Below, piece after piece: positions 61,696 through 64,000 of a DNA stretch of 64,000 nucleotides (position 1 is its first letter; every line of letters starts with the position of its first letter). Source of the stretch: Marinovum sp048263515 (GTDB lineage Bacteria; Pseudomonadota; Alphaproteobacteria; Rhodobacterales; Rhodobacteraceae); contig NZ_JBLXEC010000008.1 in the NCBI RefSeq assembly GCF_048263515.1, forward strand, positions 93,618 through 157,617, written 5' to 3'. The notes under the pieces are model-generated. The model made no database searches. It was given only the letters and a program-made list of their open reading frames with translations, and was not told the origin of the DNA. A program made the position numbers and the translations under genes.

Positions 61696-63060
61696 TCACA
61701 CCGCCTCCGCCTCCAACCACACCCCGCCCTCGGGACGCACGGTGATGATCATCACCGGCTCGGGCTCCCGCCCCGGCACCGGCGTGAACCGGAACCGCGA
61801 CAACAGCGTCGCGAGAATGATCACCGCTTCCTGGATGGCGAAACTTGCGCCGATACAGATCCGCGGCCCGTCACCAAACGGCAGATAGGCATAACGCGGC
61901 ACCGCCTTGCGGTCGGCAAACCGCTCGGGCCGAAAGGCGTCCGGTTCCTCCCAGAGCAGCGCATTCCGGTGCAGCGCATAGATCGGCACCATCACCGTAT
62001 CTCCCGGCCGCACCTCGCGACCGCAGAGCGTGTCGGCCTTCTGCGCCGTGCGCGAGATGATCCCCGCCGGCGGATACAGCCGCATCGCTTCGTCGACGAT
62101 CTGGCGGACAAACGGCAACTGCGCCAGGTCCTCGCCACCGGCCGCCCGCCCCTGCAACACCGCCTGCGCCTCTTCGCGCGCGCGGTCCTGCACCTTCTGG
62201 TCGAAAGCACAGAGGTAGAGCGACCACGACAGCGCCAGCGCCGTGGTCTCATGCCCGGCGACGATGAAGGTCAGCAGGTTGTCGCGCAGCTCGGCCACGC
62301 TCATCTTGCGCTTGGTCTCGGGGTCCTCGCCGGCCAGCAGCAGGTCGAGGAGGTCCGGCACCCCGTCATGACTGCGCGCGGCGCGGGCGTCGATGGCGCT
62401 GTCGGCCACCGCCTTCATCTGCTTGACCGCGCCGCCGGACAGGATGCGCCCGGGTCGCGGCACCCAGTCGGGAAAGCCCAGCATGTCGAAGAGCGAAATC
62501 TTCCCCGCCGCCGCGATGTAGTCGTCGATCGCCCGGTGCACGCCGGATTTGTCGAACACGCTGTCACCGGAAAAGGTCACGTCAGAGATCACGTCGAAGG
62601 TGGTGGTCACCATCTCGTCATGCAGGTTCACGGCCCTCGGCCCGGCCTCGGCAATGCGCGCGCAGCAGCGCTCTGCGGCCTGGCTCATGATCGGCGCCAG
62701 GTTCATCACGTTGCGATGCGAGAACACCGGCGCCGCCGCCCGGCGCTGCCAGCGCCAATGCGCGCCCTCGGCGATGAACAACGATTCGCCGATCGCCGGG
62801 CGCAAGAGGTTCTTTGTCACCAAGGACTTGGGGTAATCGTCGAGCCGCTCGAGCAGCATCGCGCGGATCGCCTCGGGGTCCATCACCATGTGCCAGCGCG
62901 CGCCGGTCCGGCCAGAGACCATCGGCTGGGTGGTGGCGATTTTCGGTATGATGCTCAACAGGTTGCGCCGTGCGGCCGAGAGGCTGGCCAGCAGGCCCAG
63001 CGGCCTCGTGCCCAGCGGCACATGCACCGGCAGGCGCGGTGGCAGGGTGGTGTCCGGCAT
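61696..63060 (-). CDS. Cytochrome P450
   Basis: A 454-aa P450 monooxygenase. The I-helix oxygen-binding motif is AGHETTAL and the K-helix ExxR is in EAMRLYPP. The heme loop is FGDGPRICIG with the thiolate ligand C402. FRPERFADRK is the usual meander. No ferredoxin or reductase gene is beside it. Substrate cannot be inferred; this soluble, bacterial-type P450 resembles those annotated for fatty acid or steroid-like hydroxylation only in general terms. Confidence 0.93.
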   Translation of the reverse strand: MPDTTLPPRLPVHVPLGTRPLGLLASLSAARRNLLSIIPKIATTQPMVSGRTGARWHMVMDPEAIRAMLLERLDDYPKSLVTKNLLRPAIGESLFIAEGAHWRWQRRAAAPVFSHRNVMNLAPIMSQAAERCCARIAEAGPRAVNLHDEMVTTTFDVISDVTFSGDSVFDKSGVHRAIDDYIAAAGKISLFDMLGFPDWVPRPGRILSGGAVKQMKAVADSAIDARAARSHDGVPDLLDLLLAGEDPETKRKMSVAELRDNLLTFIVAGHETTALALSWSLYLCAFDQKVQDRAREEAQAVLQGRAAGGEDLAQLPFVRQIVDEAMRLYPPAGIISRTAQKADTLCGREVRPGDTVMVPIYALHRNALLWEEPDAFRPERFADRKAVPRYAYLPFGDGPRICIGASFAIQEAVIILATLLSRFRFTPVPGREPEPVMIITVRPEGGVWLEAEAV

Positions 63061-63173
63061 GGCACGGTCTCCTTTGCCTACAAGATATAGGGGTCAGGGG
63101 CCCGCGTGCAATTGCGCCACCTTGTCCTCTCGGCTAGGAACGATCCTGCACGATCCAGAGAGGACCCTTGCCG

Positions 63174-63779
63174 ATGCGCGCGTTGATTGCCCTGATTGCC
63201 CTTGTCACCCTTGTGTCCTGTGGCGACGGCCGCGATCTCGACGAGGCCCCGGCACCGCTGGGCGACTTCAAGCTGGCGCATTCGATCGTCATCGCCCCCA
63301 ACCTCGTCAAGGGCCCGCTGTCGCGCGAGGCCAGCGAAGAGCAATGGGTCGCGGCGCTCGACAAGGCGGTCGAGGACCGTTTCCGCCGCTACGACGGTGA
63401 GGACAAGCGGCTCTATCACTTCGGCATCTCGATCGAGGGCTACGTGCTGGCCCAGGTCGGCGTGCCGCTGGTGCTGCAGCCCAAGTCGGTGCTGATCTTC
63501 CGGGTCACCGTCTGGGACGACGAAAAGGGCATCAAGCTGAACGAGGAACCGCACGAGATCACCGTGCTCGAGGCGCTCAGCGCCGAGACGGTGGCGGGCT
63601 CGGGCCTGACCCAGACCGCCGAGGAGCAGATGGAAAACCTGGTGATCAAGGGCGCCAAGCAGCTCGAGGTCTGGCTCGGCGTGCAGCAGAAGCGCTTCGG
63701 CTGGTTCACCCCCGAGGCCCGCGTCGAGAAAGCCCCCGAGGGCAAGAAGACCAACAAGGCGGCGCAACCGGTCAACTGA
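63174..63779 (+). CDS. Putative lipoprotein of unknown function
   Basis: A 201-aa predicted lipoprotein. The signal segment ends in LVSC with the lipid Cys near residue 16. The rest is mixed alpha/beta with a charged C-terminus (VEKAPEGKKTNKAAQ). I do not recognise a family. A TTG at 63168 is in frame, but ATG 63174 is preferred. It lies 90 nt upstream of tuf. Confidence 0.78.
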   Translation: MRALIALIALVTLVSCGDGRDLDEAPAPLGDFKLAHSIVIAPNLVKGPLSREASEEQWVAALDKAVEDRFRRYDGEDKRLYHFGISIEGYVLAQVGVPLVLQPKSVLIFRVTVWDDEKGIKLNEEPHEITVLEALSAETVAGSGLTQTAEEQMENLVIKGAKQLEVWLGVQQKRFGWFTPEARVEKAPEGKKTNKAAQPVN

Positions 63780-63869
63780 CGCTTGATTTTCCTCTTCAAA
63801 GCCAATATCTCGCCCGCGATGTAGCAACGGGCCAAGTCCGGCCCCCCAGACCACGAGGCGCCAGAAGAC

Positions 63870-64000
63870 ATGGCAAAGGAAAAGTTTGAGCGTTCCAAAC
63901 CGCACTGCAACATTGGCACCATCGGCCATGTTGACCACGGCAAGACAACGCTGACCGCGGCGATCACCAAGTACTTCGGTGACTTCAAGGCCTACGACCA
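63870..64000 (+). CDS. tuf: Elongation factor Tu, N-terminal part
   Basis: The gene begins at 63870 and runs off the right edge. The 43 residues seen (AKEKFERSKPHCNIGTIGHV, DHGKTTLTAAITKYFGDFKA) contain the P-loop GHVDHGKTT of the G1 motif, followed by the start of switch I. They match EF-Tu, which delivers aminoacyl-tRNA to the ribosome. Which of the tuf copies this is cannot be told. Only the first 131 bp are present. Confidence 0.96.
   Translation, partial: MAKEKFERSKPHCNIGTIGHVDHGKTTLTAAITKYFGDFKAYD

Overview
This window is a high-GC alphaproteobacterial chromosome segment. Its gene content points to the Rhodobacteraceae (Roseobacter group): a DUF4170-waaA-lpxK cluster, a Hint-domain protein, an Rhodobacter-type porin, a sulfolactate (suy/slc) catabolic cluster, and the intergenic motif CAAATACCCTCGGGGGAG that I associate with this family. 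No rRNA, tRNA, CRISPR array, prophage or insertion sequence was recognised. It reads as ordinary chromosomal backbone with several accessory operons and an unusual density of short repeats. I did not assign a genus.

Layout. 0.2-7.2 kb: nitrogen sensing (glnK-amtB), a class A penicillin-binding protein, a sulfurtransferase-aminotransferase pair and smpB. 7.2-10.4 kb: a triplicated repeat, then lpxK, a Kdo-transferase gene that appears to start at CTG, and DUF4170. 10.5-14.1 kb: divergent oxyR/katG. 14.1-16.5 kb: ugd and a UDP-sugar epimerase (UDP-GlcA/GalA supply). 16.6-21.7 kb: an HpaR-like MarR regulator, a YggS-type PLP protein, a TPR-sulfotransferase, a porin and a DUF3576 lipoprotein. 21.9-25.2 kb: a tight operon of leucyl aminopeptidase, NlpC/P60 and agmatinase-family genes. 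25.3-34.4 kb: carbonic anhydrase, two divergent genes sharing a domain, asd, MFS, flavoprotein, MscS, HNH, STAS and a zinc peptidase.

34.4-42.8 kb is a coherent (R/S)-sulfolactate catabolic unit. A GntR regulator diverges from suyA-suyB-slcC-comC, a tripartite tricarboxylate-type transporter (binding protein plus fused TctA-TctB) and a YeiH-family exporter. A perfect 20-bp palindrome sits between the regulator and suyA. The pair of dehydrogenases would epimerise sulfolactate through sulfopyruvate, SuyAB would release sulfite and pyruvate, and the YeiH protein may export the sulfite.

43-64 kb: SRP RNA (ffs), nudC, SRPBCC, DUF4198, cobalamin adenosyltransferase, SDR, two paralogous SH3 proteins sharing an upstream inverted repeat, parC, DUF898/M48, ppk2, a Hint-domain gene broken by an in-frame TAG, lrp/ald, pheT (no pheS beside it), a cytochrome P450, a lipoprotein and the start of tuf.

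The most unusual material is non-coding. A family of about 150-190 bp elements with long terminal inverted repeats occurs seven times in four places, in two subfamilies, some copies carrying a nested hairpin insertion. Separate REP-like palindromes form a 150-bp-period tandem array near 45.7-46.0 kb. Several promoters carry clean palindromes that look like operators.
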